From NCBI GenBank assembly GCA_964036315.1, contig OZ038480.1, forward strand, positions 11,437,703 to 11,501,702: a DNA stretch of 64,000 nucleotides, read 5' to 3'. Numbering within the stretch: the first letter of the stretch is position 1; each line of letters opens with the position of its first letter. A program made the position numbers and the translations under genes. Below, piece by piece: positions 36,190 to 47,884 of the stretch. The notes beneath the pieces are model-generated. The model searched no databases and had not been told where the DNA came from. It worked only from the letters and a program-made list of their open reading frames with translations. Source of the DNA: Acanthosepion esculentum (taxonomy: Eukaryota; Mollusca; Cephalopoda; Sepiida; Sepiidae).

Positions 36190-36222
<33 letters not shown>
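35937..36222. repeat. TA-flanked near-perfect palindrome, arms about 105 bp
   Basis: (TA)n at 35937-35979 and 36192-36222. Arms run from tcaattcaatgaaaaaagag to its complement before 36192, with a loop of about 12 nt at 36079-36090. Each arm carries ctgatga g ccaggg ... ccctgg g gaaa (36106-36141 plus; 36064-36028 minus). Confidence 0.92.
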
Positions 36223-36225
<3 letters not shown>

Positions 36226-36254
36226 CAGTAAAAAAAAATCATTGAATTAACATT

Positions 36255-36315
36255 GGGCTCTCTGGATTTCATCCTCCTTGGGATTATCCATACGAATTGC
36301 CAAGATTTTCATTAC

Positions 36316-36388
<73 letters not shown>

Positions 36389-36447
36389 TAACGAAAATCT
36401 TGGTAATTTTTATGGACAATCCCAAGGAGGATGAAATCCTGAGAGCT
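36255..36447. repeat. Palindrome with (TA)n as its loop
   Basis: gggctctctggatttcatcc (36255) pairs with ggatgaaatcctgagagct (36429-36447). The arms extend to the TA run at 36322-36385, so the TA repeat is the loop rather than the flank. Confidence 0.88.
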
Positions 36448-36454
36448 GAAAGTT

Positions 36455-36656
36455 AAGTCAGAGCGAATAATTTAATTTAAAGAATAACAGATCACTTTAA
36501 GTCTACATTAGTTATAATTTATTTCACCAGAGAATTTTATTTTTCTCTGGATCTTCAGACTTCACTTTCAAAAGTGAAAAGAAAAAAATGAATTTTCTCT
36601 GGTTTAATAAATTATAAGTAATGGAGCCTTAAAGTGGTTTGTTTTTCTTTAAATTA

Positions 36657-36710
<54 letters not shown>
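36455..36710. repeat. TA-flanked palindrome related to the one at 35937
   Basis: taatttaatttaaagaa pairs with ttctttaaattaaata, and gttataatttatttcaccag pairs with its complement. The minus arm (36558-36522) reads ctgaaga t ccagag ... ctctgg t gaaa. It shares gttataatttattt and the stem layout with the neighbour at 35937-36222. (TA)n at 36660-36709. Confidence 0.85.
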
Positions 36711-36714
<4 letters not shown>

Positions 36715-37660
36715 CATGCGTGTGTGTAAGTTAAATATAGATGTCCAAGCTAATGGAAAGCGTGTTTACATTGGTTTAAATACACACTCACAGTTAGTAT
36801 GGTGATATATGTCTTTACAAACACATATTCATCTATTTTAACACATAGATTCGTACGTCTCTATATGCGCGTGCGCACCACTCACACGTACGAGTTTATG
36901 CATAACACACAAATGTGTGTGCGTGCGTATATATGTGCGTGCGTCTTGGGTGGGGGGTGCAGAGCCGAGAAAAAGTAAGAGGAACCATTTCTGAAAGAAA
37001 GTACCAGAGATTATGCCAGTCGCTGCTGAAAACCTCTCAGATAGTTTGACGGCGTCGAGTAACGTTTCGCCTTTTAATTCTATTGAAGACCTGATTGTTT
37101 CGCGGTTAAGAAAGCTGTTATCTAAATTAGAAGCCGTGTGATATTATCTCAGAACAAAGCGGTGTCAATTCCAGCTGAGATACAAACAAATCTTTGGCCC
37201 ACCCCTTACAACCCACCAGGTCCTTCTTCCTTTATATACTTCCAAGCTCATATGAAAAGTTTTCAAACCAAAGTACATTGAGACGAGGTCTCTTCAGTTA
37301 GTCATCAATATCAGCTTTTAATCCCTTCGTCTGTCCTAAAGTTTTAGTTTTTTCACCTTAAGACCGTCAGAAAGGAAACACAATTTCAGTGTTTTTTCGA
37401 TCAACAAACTTGATATGACTGATTTTCACTTATATTAATAATAATTAATTTCTTGATAATTCTTATGTTGACTTGAAAAATTAAGTCTAAAATTCATGTA
37501 AATCCCGCGCATTTCAGTCATCTAAAGAAGCAATGAGTAAAAAAAAAAAAAAATGCCAGAAATGAGTAAAAAAAAAAAAAAATAAGCAAAAAAAAAAAGA
37601 CGCAAAATCAAAAAAAGACAAAAACCGTTACTGCGATTGCCGAGCTCCAGCTAACATGGG
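36711..37660. other. Mostly unassigned stretch
   Basis: No repeat family was recognised. A plus-strand open frame at 37014-37142 begins MPVAAENLSDSLTASSNVSP (about 42 codons); I cannot place it and it may be chance. Poly(A) runs lie at 37540-37600. Confidence 0.4.
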
Positions 37661-37669
37661 ATACGAATA

Positions 37670-38190
<521 letters not shown>

Positions 38191-38454
38191 ATTTTCTTGT
38201 TCGGATCGACTGGGGTAGTGTATTTCTTTACAATATCTCTAAGTGAAGATTAATCTTGCTTATAGTTGACGTGTATTTGGCTTTTGTAGAAGATGTTAAT
38301 GTTATTGTTTTTGTCTGTGTGTTCAGTATCGTTATTAGTGACTTTGGGAAGAAATAGACTCATCTGGCGGTCGATGAGGTAGTTAAGAAAACCATTGTAA
38401 GAGCACAAGAAAAATGAAATCTAAAGCTTTAACGAAACATGAAGAAATATAGTC

Positions 38455-38604
38455 TTAAGGTGTGCTGTATTTATGGGATAAAGGGCTCAATATTAGATAT
38501 AGAGCGTATGTAAATATAAATATAAAAGTGAACATTGAAGTCAACACTCAGGCGCAATCGTCATGAAACAGCCTGTTGCCTTTGAGTGTTGACTTCAATG
38601 TTCA

Positions 38605-38654
<50 letters not shown>
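38455..38654 (+). repeat. Dispersed family E copy ending in a palindrome and (TA)n
   Basis: cttaaggtgtgctgtattta and gggctcaatattagatatag, then aaaagtgaacattgaagtca (38524), which pairs with tgacttcaatgttcactttt (38589-38608), then (TA)n to 38654. Confidence 0.8.
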
Positions 38655-38657
<3 letters not shown>

Positions 38658-39024
38658 GGTGTCCATAAAGTTCGTGTGCACTTTAAAAAATTATAACTTT
38701 ATTTGTATTTGCGATAGAAATAATTTGTAAAAAGGATTAGAAAGAAGTAAATCTATATTTTTTAAGGTTTTATTGAAATTTTATTTAAGTTTCCACATGT
38801 CCTCCATCATTAGCAATACAAAGGGTAATACGATTTTGCAGTTCACGGAAAACGTTTGCCAACTGATTTACAGTAATGCCTGAAATCACATTAGTTATTT
38901 TAGCTATACTTAAAACTAGGTACATTAAACTTTATAACATTTTTTACAGATTATTTCTATCGCAAATACAAATAAAGTTATAAATTTTTTAAAGTGCACA
39001 CGAACTTTAAAAATGGACACCCTG
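38655..39024 (-). mobile_element. Complete 370-bp mariner-derived MITE
   Basis: It starts cagggtgtccataaagttcg and ends ggacaccctg with TA on each side. Inverted repeats extend about 95 bp. The minus strand carries the transposase C-terminus ITVNQLANVFRELQNRITLC, then IANDGGHVET and a stop at 38787-38785. The rest of the transposase is absent, so the element depends on a helper. Confidence 0.9.
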
Positions 39025-39045
39025 TATATATATATATATATATAT

Positions 39046-39298
39046 ATGATGAAAAAATATGGAAAAGACAAAGCAAAACTTTCGGTCTAGTAGACCATCT
39101 TCAGGACATTGGAGACATATTTATATTTAAGTTAACATGAAATATAAATATATGTTAAGTTAAATATGTCTCCAATAACCATGTCCTGAAGATGGTCTAC
39201 TAGACCGAAACGTCTGACGTCGACAGCAAAACAAAATTAAAACAGTAAACTTACATATTCGGATTTTGCTTTGTCTTTTCCATATTTTTTCATCATAC
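39046..39298. repeat. TA-flanked palindrome carrying the hairpin module in both arms
   Basis: atgatgaaaaaatatggaaa (39047) pairs with its complement ending at 39295. Inner arms pair around 39110-39180. The plus arm (39186-39214) reads ctgaaga t ggtct act agacc gaaa cgtc; the minus arm (39104-39080) is the same up to gaaa. About 50 bp is present only on the right arm. Confidence 0.88.
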
Positions 39299-39323
39299 CG
39301 TCGGATCTACATCCACATATTTG

Positions 39324-39362
<39 letters not shown>

Positions 39363-40614
39363 CTTTGCCTTGGGAGGATCTTCCGTGTCTGTTGCAAGCC
39401 CTCAGGTGGTAAGGTTATAAGAAAGATATGACTTTCCACGGCTACAGGATAGAGTCTGGCAGCGCGTATGGGGCTCTGGTTTTGCGGAGCTGCCACTTCT
39501 CTTCTGCTATTTCTTTTTACGGCTTGCCTTTTCGATCTTGCGCCTCCATGGCACTCTGTCGGCTGCTTCCGTTTCAGAGCAAAGTTTAGTCTTTTGTAGC
39601 ATAACTTCTACGTTTGTGGCTCTGGTTGATTCGCGTATTTTTTATTAGATACGTTATTTACAGAGGAATTATTTCATTATTGGTTTCATGAATATTAAAA
39701 CTTTTATTCTATTTGTTTAAATCCCACAACATTGTTATAATCAATGCAGATGCATATTTTAAAAATTTGCTTCTGAAATTTGGTAACGTGTTAACCAAAT
39801 GTCCTTAGAGGAACCATAATCAGAAAATATAATTAGAAATTCTCATAAATTGTTTAAAAATATAATGAATTAAACATTATGAACATTTACGTTAGAGGAT
39901 GACGATTTAAGCAACATTCTAATTGGTTTAAACGAAATGAGTGACTAATAACGAGCATGTTAAAATGTTTCATATGAAATCATTTTTTTAAAATTATTTC
40001 ACATCAGATATGTCGGAGTTACCTCCTCCTTAAATTCCAAATTCTTTACCAGGGGTCACTCTCTCCCCATACTATAAATACTGGGAAACTTCTTGCCTCT
40101 TTCTCTTTTTTTCCTTCAGGCCTCGTGCCGAATCGCACCACGCTTGGTGGTGAGGTAAATCTCTCTTCATTTCAGCGACAAGATGTAAGCTCTTAGAAGA
40201 TCAGCGTTTTCCATTTCTGGCAAAACGCTATGAACATTACAAACATTCACCAAAATATGAACATTCACCAAAGAACAAACACAAATGTTCCCATACACAC
40301 AAATGATATGTCTATGTGCCTTGTCATTTGTTATTAATACATATATTTGTTTATATATATATCGGTCTTGTTTGTCTTCTTTCATCTTCAGTTGGACTTA
40401 ATTCAAGTCCGCCATTTTCATTTATCTCCTTTGATTTCTGGTATATACTTTTCAGGTCAGAAATGGCATCATGACTGAGCAATGAAAAAAAAAAATCACA
40501 CATATTTTACATAGGTAAAGCCCTTCGTGAGAACAATTTTTTTATTTCTTCAAGGCATGGGCTGCCAGGAATCAATTCAATGAGTCTACTGGAATCTTTT
40601 CCAATCAAGCAATC

Positions 40615-40616
<2 letters not shown>
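39299..40616. other. (TA)n and unassigned sequence
   Basis: (TA)n at 39327-39361. A GC-richer stretch at 39362-39640 looks like a repeat but I cannot name it. 39650-40616 shows nothing recognisable. Confidence 0.4.
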
Positions 40617-40673
<57 letters not shown>

Positions 40674-40930
40674 TAAAGTGTGCTATATTTATGGAATAAA
40701 GTGCTCAATATCAGAGATAGAGCGTGTGTAAATATAAAAGTGAACATAGAAGTCAACACTTAGAGGCGACAGTCTGTTTCATGATAGATGCAATCGCCAG
40801 GTAACGTTGCCTGACGATTGCATCTAGCATGAAACAGACTGTCGCCTCTAAGTGTTGACTTCTATGTTCACTTTTATATATATATAGTAGTAATAGTATA
40901 GTAATAATATATATATATATATATATATTA
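40617..40930 (+). repeat. Dispersed family E copy: (TA)n, body and long palindrome
   Basis: (TA)n at 40617-40669, then cttaaagtgtgctatattta and gtgctcaatatcagagatag. Then aagtgaacatagaagtcaac (40738) pairs with gttgacttctatgttcactt (40854-40873). The plus arm reads ctgacga t tgc atcta gca t gaaac (40811-40835). A TA run follows. Confidence 0.88.
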
Positions 40931-41334
40931 TTACTATTATTATAATACAAATAGCACACGGACAAATATGTGACTCTAATAATGTATGTGAAGTTCTGAG
41001 GATAAAGGCGTCATCGTCTTTTAATAAGCAGTAGAGAATGTGGAACTGTAGAAAAATATAGTGGAAAATGAAATATGATTTTACTGGGCATAAGGTTAAC
41101 ACATGTCATTCCCTGGTTGGTAATGGCAACCAAGGTAAATAAAACACGTCTTATTGCTTCTTCTTTTCCCACTGTCATTAAATTGAATCTATCTTGACAT
41201 GGGCTTGGAAATAATAGCCATGATGATAACCTTACTTGGCATTTGCTAACATATCTTCAAGGTAGCCAGCCGAGAAAGGTTACAGAAAAGGTGGGTAAAG
41301 AAATGAAAGAAGAGAGAGAGAGAGAAAGATTAAT

Positions 41335-41335
<1 letters not shown>

Positions 41336-41396
<61 letters not shown>

Positions 41397-41585
41397 GGAT
41401 AGCGGCTTGGATTGAGGAATCGGAGAGTCGAGTTCGAATTCTAGTCGAATCCATTACATTCACTTACGTGGGAAAGGTGTGAATCCTCTTCTTCTCCCTC
41501 CAGCTATGGGTAAATAGCAGGACAGACTGGGTTCTATAGCATTGGATGGCAACTGGTTTAAGAGAAGGACAACTCTGAATTCAAA
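41336..41585 (+). mobile_element. (TA)n followed by SINE family A
   Basis: TA at 41336-41393 directly precedes ggatagcggcttggattg. B box gagttcgaattct, body gaatccattacattcactta, tail ctatagcattggatggcaac. The 5' end of the head is lost in the TA run. Confidence 0.75.
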
Positions 41586-41589
41586 ACCT

Positions 41590-41800
41590 GTGTACGGTCG
41601 TTTGTGGACCTTGTGGACGTGCCACAAGGTCCCCAAACGATCGTGTTATATAATAGCGACTGTATTATATAATAGCTTTTTCTAAATTCTTACAGTTACT
41701 AAGGACATTTTGTTTTTTTAGTTACTTTGTTTTAATAAACTCATTTCGTTTTTGCCTTAAAAAAAGTCCAGATTGGACGAAACGCGCTGGCTAATATTAC
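41590..41800. repeat. Perfect-stem hairpin and downstream gtcc-ggac-gaaac module
   Basis: acggtcgtttgtggaccttg (41594) pairs with caaggtccccaaacgatcgt (41624-41643) with a short loop. At 41766-41786 the plus strand reads gtcc agatt ggac gaaacgcg, a hammerhead-like half-core without a clear ctgatga. 41830-42890 has no recognised feature. Confidence 0.65.
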
Positions 41801-42892
41801 AGTTTTCCTATTGTCTTTTACATTTATAAATATTGTCTTTTTCTACAGGTTAACTCTGAGAAGGTTTTCATATAAAACTGTATCTGCCCAATTGCAGTAT
41901 GTGTAAACTGGTAGTTGCCCATCAGTATGTAGTCAATATATAGCGGACACTTTTAGTGATGTTGAAATTATTAATAAAATGATCTTAACTATTTAATGAT
42001 GGGTAGAATGTTGTTTAATTTAATATTTATGAAGTCTTGTACATAAACAGCAAAATGCGGATCAAAATAAAGTTTTCGATATATGCAGAGGCAATGCAAT
42101 TGCTACATTATATTGCTCTGAAAAGTGACGGCATAAATGATGTTATTCTGCCGATAGACAAATACATTTATCTATTGCTACATATGGAAATAGATAAATA
42201 TGTTTTGTAATGATAAGTCACATCAACTCTACTGGAAAGCATTCACATACAGTATTACTTTCTATACACGAATGAAAATTCATCGGTTCTTGTTTATCAG
42301 AAATACGTATAAAATATTCATAAAATTGTTTCTTTAAGAAGGGAGAAAATGTGTATGACTGCAAAAGACTAGTTTGAAGCTAGGTATGGTTTAGTTTCGA
42401 ATTTCTGTCATGCACACACACACATGGATGGACGTATATATTTTATGTAATACTAGTAGGTTTCGCCTGCTCGCTATCTGGTAATTTTTCTAGCAAAATT
42501 AATTGTTTTTCTATGGAATTACTATTTATGAAATGTTGAAGGGGTTGTGGACGTTCAATATACTTGTTCAAAGAATATGACTGTAAAGACAGAAGAAATT
42601 AATTGGTCGGGTGTAGGGGCAAGCTTGTTATAGTTAAGGAAAGTTTTACAAATAGATGCCAACTTGTTGAAGGCCAAGTAAAATGCAAATTTCAAACACT
42701 TTTCTGCACTATATAAGACAATATTCCAAACAGAACTATTTTTTATATGAAAATCAAAACAATCCTCGAATAAAAGAACAGTAATGAAAGACAGTTAATT
42801 AATGAAATATACTTTTAAATATCAATATGCAAATTAGTTAAACCTGAAAAGTGATATCTCCTAGAAGTAGATAATATATAAGTCAGATATTG

Positions 42893-43378
42893 TACCCTCT
42901 CGAGTAGTTTGTAACACATTGATCCTTACCGGGAACTCTGGTAGTATCGCGTCTATGACTAGCTTGGACCGCCCCTGACCAGCTATGACTAGCTAAGACC
43001 AGTCAAGACACTCAGGTCCCCACGTTAAAAATCGACCTTGTGTCACAACCTGGCTCAGTGGGGGTCAAGTAAATACAACCTACTCGAGAGAATACTAATA
43101 TTAACATTATTTATCATCTCTCAGTTGCGTCTCTGTCTTCGGGCAGTGTGCGCTCAGGGGCGGCTCCTTCAAAGGATAGAGTCGCAACTGAGGAAAATTA
43201 TACTGAGAGGTGCGCAACCCTGAGGAACAGTTGCTCGAGGCCGCGCCCGCTCATTGCACCAGAGAGAGGGATCGGTGTTCGCACCGAGGCCAGCGCAACC
43301 GACGATTGCGGGCAATTTTTGTTCCTAGCCAGGGTGTACGCGCTCGGGCTCCCCACATTAAACCGACCATTTTTTTTA
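42893..43378 (+). repeat. Dispersed repeat family D with internal insert
   Basis: 42893-43094 is bounded by ctctcgagtagtttgta and its near-complement tacaacctactcgagag. It contains gaccagctatgactagctaa repeats and ends with ggggtcaagtaaatac. 43095-43378 matches 21500-21770. Confidence 0.75.
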
Positions 43379-43381
43379 TAG

Positions 43382-43740
43382 TCAAATAATTAAAAAGAGA
43401 AAAAAATTAAAGAGAAGGAAAAGAAGAAAAGAAAGTAGAAGCTGGGGGTAAAAGAAAGGTAAGTGTAAGAAAATTATCAATATAGAAAAATGATGAAATA
43501 AGAAAAGAGAGAGAGAGAGATAGAGAAGGAAAAAGAAGAGTGAAAGGGATGTGATAGGAGAGAAAGTAGGGAAGGCAGGAGAGAGAGAGAAAATATGAGA
43601 CAAGAGGCCAAAAAGATAAGGAGAGGGAAAGGACGAAGAGAGAAGAAGAAAGAGAAGAGAGGGGAAAAGGAGAAGAAGAAAGGGAAAAAGGAGAAGAAGA
43701 GAGGGGAAAAGAAGATAGAATGTGTGTGTGGAGGGAGAGT
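43382..43740 (+). repeat. Polypurine tract
   Basis: A/G only apart from scattered pyrimidines; ends gaatgtgtgtgtggaggg. Serine/leucine or lysine/glutamate readings reflect composition. Confidence 0.9.
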
Positions 43741-43859
43741 TCTTCATGTAGGTACAAAAATAACAAATATATACTTAGACTAAAGATTCTGATATATAAG
43801 TTGACTCTAAAATTCTAATATATTAATTGAGGTTTAGGACAATATTTGCCAGCTAATCC

Positions 43860-44214
43860 CCTAAAATAAACACAACTTCCATCAGACTGTGAAGTTAAGA
43901 GGGTCTTGTATCTACCATTTTGAAAAAAATGCACCCAATGGAGAAGGGTTGGGGTACAATGATGGCTGGCTCATTGTGATGACAGGGGCTGGGTAATTTT
44001 TGTCCTTGGCCCAGAAGTAAGTGTACCCTACGTGAAAGAAACAATGTGTCACATCCTACCAACATTTTGGATGTTGGGAATCAAAGTGTATTACCTGTTC
44101 TCTCTTCCTTTTAAAATTATGAGAGACGACTGTTTCCAAGAATTCCAAAAATGTGGCAACCCTGCTGGGGGTGTGTATAAATACTGAGCATGCGCTTCCT
44201 GGGATTAGACTGTA

Positions 44215-44290
<76 letters not shown>

Positions 44291-44300
44291 TACGATTGCT
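43860..44300. repeat. Diverged family D-like sequence and (TA)n
   Basis: acaggggctgggtaattttt and gtccttggcccag parallel family D (caatttttgttcctagcc). (TA)n at 44214-44289 is flanked by tgtagta and tactacg. Confidence 0.5.
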
Positions 44301-44547
44301 GCAATAGGAAAAGTGTGGCCTCCAACAATCCTCTCTTCAGATGATGACCCCAGGTTCAGGAATGGTTTTCGCATCACACTATCATTAAAAGTAAGCAGAG
44401 TGCGCTAGCAGTACTTGGCGACACCAACGGGCTTTGTTGGTTCTCTGTGGGAAAGTGACTGAAATCAAGGTCCCAGGTTAGGGCTGATTACCGATCCTTC
44501 TTTGGATTTTGTCAAAAATCTGGTTATATAACAGAAGCACTTGGGCA

Positions 44548-44690
44548 GCTCGACGTGGTGTAATGGTTAGAAAGTTCGTCTTGCTAGATCAATTACGACT
44601 GAGTAGTGAGTTCGATCCTCACTGGGTGCCCCATACTTTCGGCCTTGTGCCACATCTAAGCCGGGCTTAGAAAATCACTATATAACAGGA
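44548..44690 (+). mobile_element. tRNA-derived SINE, family B
   Basis: cgacgtggtgtaatggttag (A box), gagttcgatcctcactggg (B box) and ttcggccttgtgccacatct, closely matching 23010-23165. Confidence 0.82.
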
Positions 44691-44930
44691 GCACTAGACT
44701 AGATATGGCAGCAAGATTCAATACATGGACGAATGACAGATTTATTAACATATAAGATGGATTCTGGTGAGAAAAATTGTCTAGCATGGCACAGTGAACC
44801 AACTTTTTTAGCAGGTGACCTCGCAATTGATTCAATATAATCACTCCACTTCATGTTAGTGAAACATTGTGACCATGACAAGGTGTGGTGAGTTACTCTC
44901 CAGGGGGTCGGCGTCAACTATGTTGATGGA
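44691..44930 (-). pseudogene. LINE (second family) RT segment
   Basis: The minus strand reads SPAKKVGSLCHARQFFSPES, then ILYVNKSVIRPCIESCCHI. This is the conserved C-terminal RT stretch (KKVGSLxRARQFxxPESILYxYKSxIRPCxEYCCHIW). It overlaps two frames. 44931-45690 shows no feature. Confidence 0.8.
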
Positions 44931-45695
44931 AAGCAGAAATGGTTCTTTAAGATGACTTTGTCTAGGATGAAAATATCGACCAGTGACTCTCTGCTTCGGA
45001 TTAAGAGTTTAGTATCTGTATATGCTCTGTGAAATCATGGATATACACTGTTTTCTTTCATATGTGTCTGTATGTGTGTGTACAGATGAGTGTACTCCCA
45101 CTGCATAGAAATAATTGAAAAAATGGATTATATATATATGTTTTTTATGTTATCTATCTGTCTAAAAATACACTACACCACAAATACGGATATATGTGTG
45201 CCTGTGTGTAGGAACACAAATCATTATATTCATGTAGATAAAATAGAAGGGTTGGGTCTGGGTAGGTCAATTTGCATACATTTGCATAATATATGTCAGA
45301 GAACGTATACGTGAGGGTCGGGGTGGTTATAAGTATACTTGAGCAATACATGTTTATCTATGCACGCATATATGAGGTAAGTGGGTAGAGAAAGAAGTTT
45401 TGACGGGGAAGAGTAACGTAGGCTGAGGGTGTGGATGGATTTTGTCTCCTCGTAGGCCTGACAATATTACCAGTGTTGTGAAGCATGAAATATTAGCTGT
45501 GTTATCAGAGTCATTCAGACTGTGAGATAATTTGTGTCAACACAAAATACTATGGTCTCTGCCCACAGCAAAGAAAAGAAACAAAAATGTCTTCAAGGAG
45601 ACGAGAATTCCTTCCTGGTCATAAAAGAAACAAAAGGGTTGATAAATTCGAGCTCGTTTGAATATTTTATTGAAAGACTTATTAATATGTACATG

Positions 45696-45699
<4 letters not shown>

Positions 45700-45774
<75 letters not shown>

Positions 45775-45919
45775 AATTAAAAGGAGAAAAAGAGAAAAAG
45801 GAAAATTAAAAGAAAACAAGATACGGGTGGGGAGAGTGTGGGATAGGATAAGTGAATAGGTAATTAAAGGGTGAATTTAGGGAAAAGAAAAGGAAAAAAA
45901 GGAGAGAGATAAAGAAAGA

Positions 45920-45982
<63 letters not shown>

Positions 45983-46485
45983 TAAATAGGGAATTCGATG
46001 GTGAAAAATGGAAAATGGGGAATCTTAAAAAAGAAAGAAATGAATAATTAAAAGGAAGAAAAGATAAACGAGTGAGAGAGGGAAAGAGAAAGAGAGAGTA
46101 TTAATTAGAGGGACAGAATGTGAAAATGGTGAATATTGAGAGAAAAAGAAAAATTGAAGAAGAGAGAGTGAGAAAGAAAAAGAAAGAGAATCGATAAGAC
46201 TGGGAGAGCATTGTGAGAGATAGCAAAAGAGAGGAAGGGAGAGTGAGATAATTAGAGGGAGGGAATTGAAAATGGTGAATATATAAAATGAAAAGAAAGA
46301 GAAAGAGATATAGAGAGAGAGAAAAAAGAGAAAGAGAGAGAGAAAATCGATAATTTGGAGAGAGTATTGCGAGAGATAGCAAAAGGGGGAAAGAGAGAGT
46401 GAGGAAATTAGAGGGAGAAAAAGTGAAAATGGTGAACGTCAAGAAAAAATAAAAAATAAAAAGGAAAAACACAACAATGAAGTTT

Positions 46486-46519
<34 letters not shown>

Positions 46520-46905
46520 GAGACAGACAGAGATAGAGAGAGAAAGAGAGAGAAAAAGAGAGAGAGTAAAATAATTTGAAGAAAAATGCTTAAGAGAAAA
46601 AGAATGAAAGAAAAATTAAAGGGAAGAAAAGATAAAGAAGAGAGAGAGAGAGAGAGGGAGAGAGAGAGAGAGAGTGGTGATAAGCTTGAAAGAATTGAAA
46701 GATAGAAAAAGGGGAGAAGGAAAAAAGAGGGTGACAGAAAGAAGTTAAACGTAAGAGGAAAAATCACAAGATTATTCGGACATAATGAAGAGAGAGTGAG
46801 AAGGAGAAAAAGAAGTGATGAATGTGCAGAAGAGAGGAGGGAGAGAGAGAGAGAGTAAAGAAAGAAGAGAGAGAGAGAAATAGAGAAACAATGGGGGAGA
46901 TAGGT
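45700..46905 (+). repeat. Polypurine tract of about 1.2 kb with (GA)n cores
   Basis: (AG)n at 45703-45772 and 45923-45979, with purine-rich sequence throughout and repeated motifs such as gggagagtgagataattaga and aaaatggtgaa. Minus-strand Ser/Leu/Phe ORFs are compositional. Confidence 0.92.
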
Positions 46906-47194
46906 AAATCTGTAATAAAAGCAGATGGAAAGTATTTTACTATAGAAAAGATAAGAAAAAGTGTTTACAATTACAACACGTCTCTGTCAAAGCCTAAATA
47001 GCTGGAAGCTTTACATAATTTGAATAAATCCAACGAAATAGTTTTAGTGACCCATGAAAGATTCTACAGTAATAACTTAATGAGTTGTAAGGTAAATGTT
47101 GGGCTGTAATTCCTTCAGGGGATTCACTATAAACTATGAGTTTGCATCTGTGTATGGATGTATATATGTATCTTCTTTTATGTGCAATGTCGCT

Positions 47195-47640
47195 TCAAGG
47201 CATGGTGATCATGGCCCTCCAGTTGTTAGGTAGGTTGATCATGGCTCTCCACAACTTCCTATCCTTTGTAGCTCTTAGCAATGATTTTCTTTTCACTATC
47301 CTTTCTAGTCCTTGTTCTATCATCCATCCATTTACACTAGTTTGTTAGGTAGGTTGATCATGGCTCTCCACAACTTCCTATCCTTTGTAGCTCTTAGCAA
47401 TGATTTTCTTTTCACTATCCTTCCTAGTCCTTGTTCTGTCATCCATCCATTTACGCTAGTTTGTTAGGTAGGTTGATCATGGCTCTCCACAACTTCCTAT
47501 CCTTTGTAGCTCTTAGCAAGGATTTTCTTTTCACCATCCTTCCTAGTCCTTGTTCTATCATCCATCCATTTACACTAGTTTGTTAGATAGGTTGATCATA
47601 GCTCTCCACAACTTCCTTAATTCAGAGTTGTTCTAATCCT
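47195..47640 (-). repeat. 119-bp tandem repeat derived from a LINE end, about 3.5 units
   Basis: ggttgatcatggctctccac recurs at 47233, 47352 and 47471, and a one-base variant (ggttgatcatagctctcc) at 47590, exactly 119 bp apart. The unit is the complement of the RTE-like LINE end (agagccatgatc...), the same region that was amplified with a different period at 5930-7040. Confidence 0.9.
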
Positions 47641-47884
47641 AGAATGGTTACCAAACAAGACTAGAGAGTACAGTCTGTTTATTTGAACCACAAATGAGGA
47701 GAGAAGAGATGGATTTATATTTTTCTTAAGAGTATTTGTGTGAAAGTGAATGCAATGAACTGGGCTAGAATTTGAACACAACTTGTGAATTCCCATACTG
47801 AGCCACTAACCATTACATTTCCCACACATTCATGTACACCTACAGAGTCAGAGAAAACTATTTATTATAATTTATTTAAAAATT

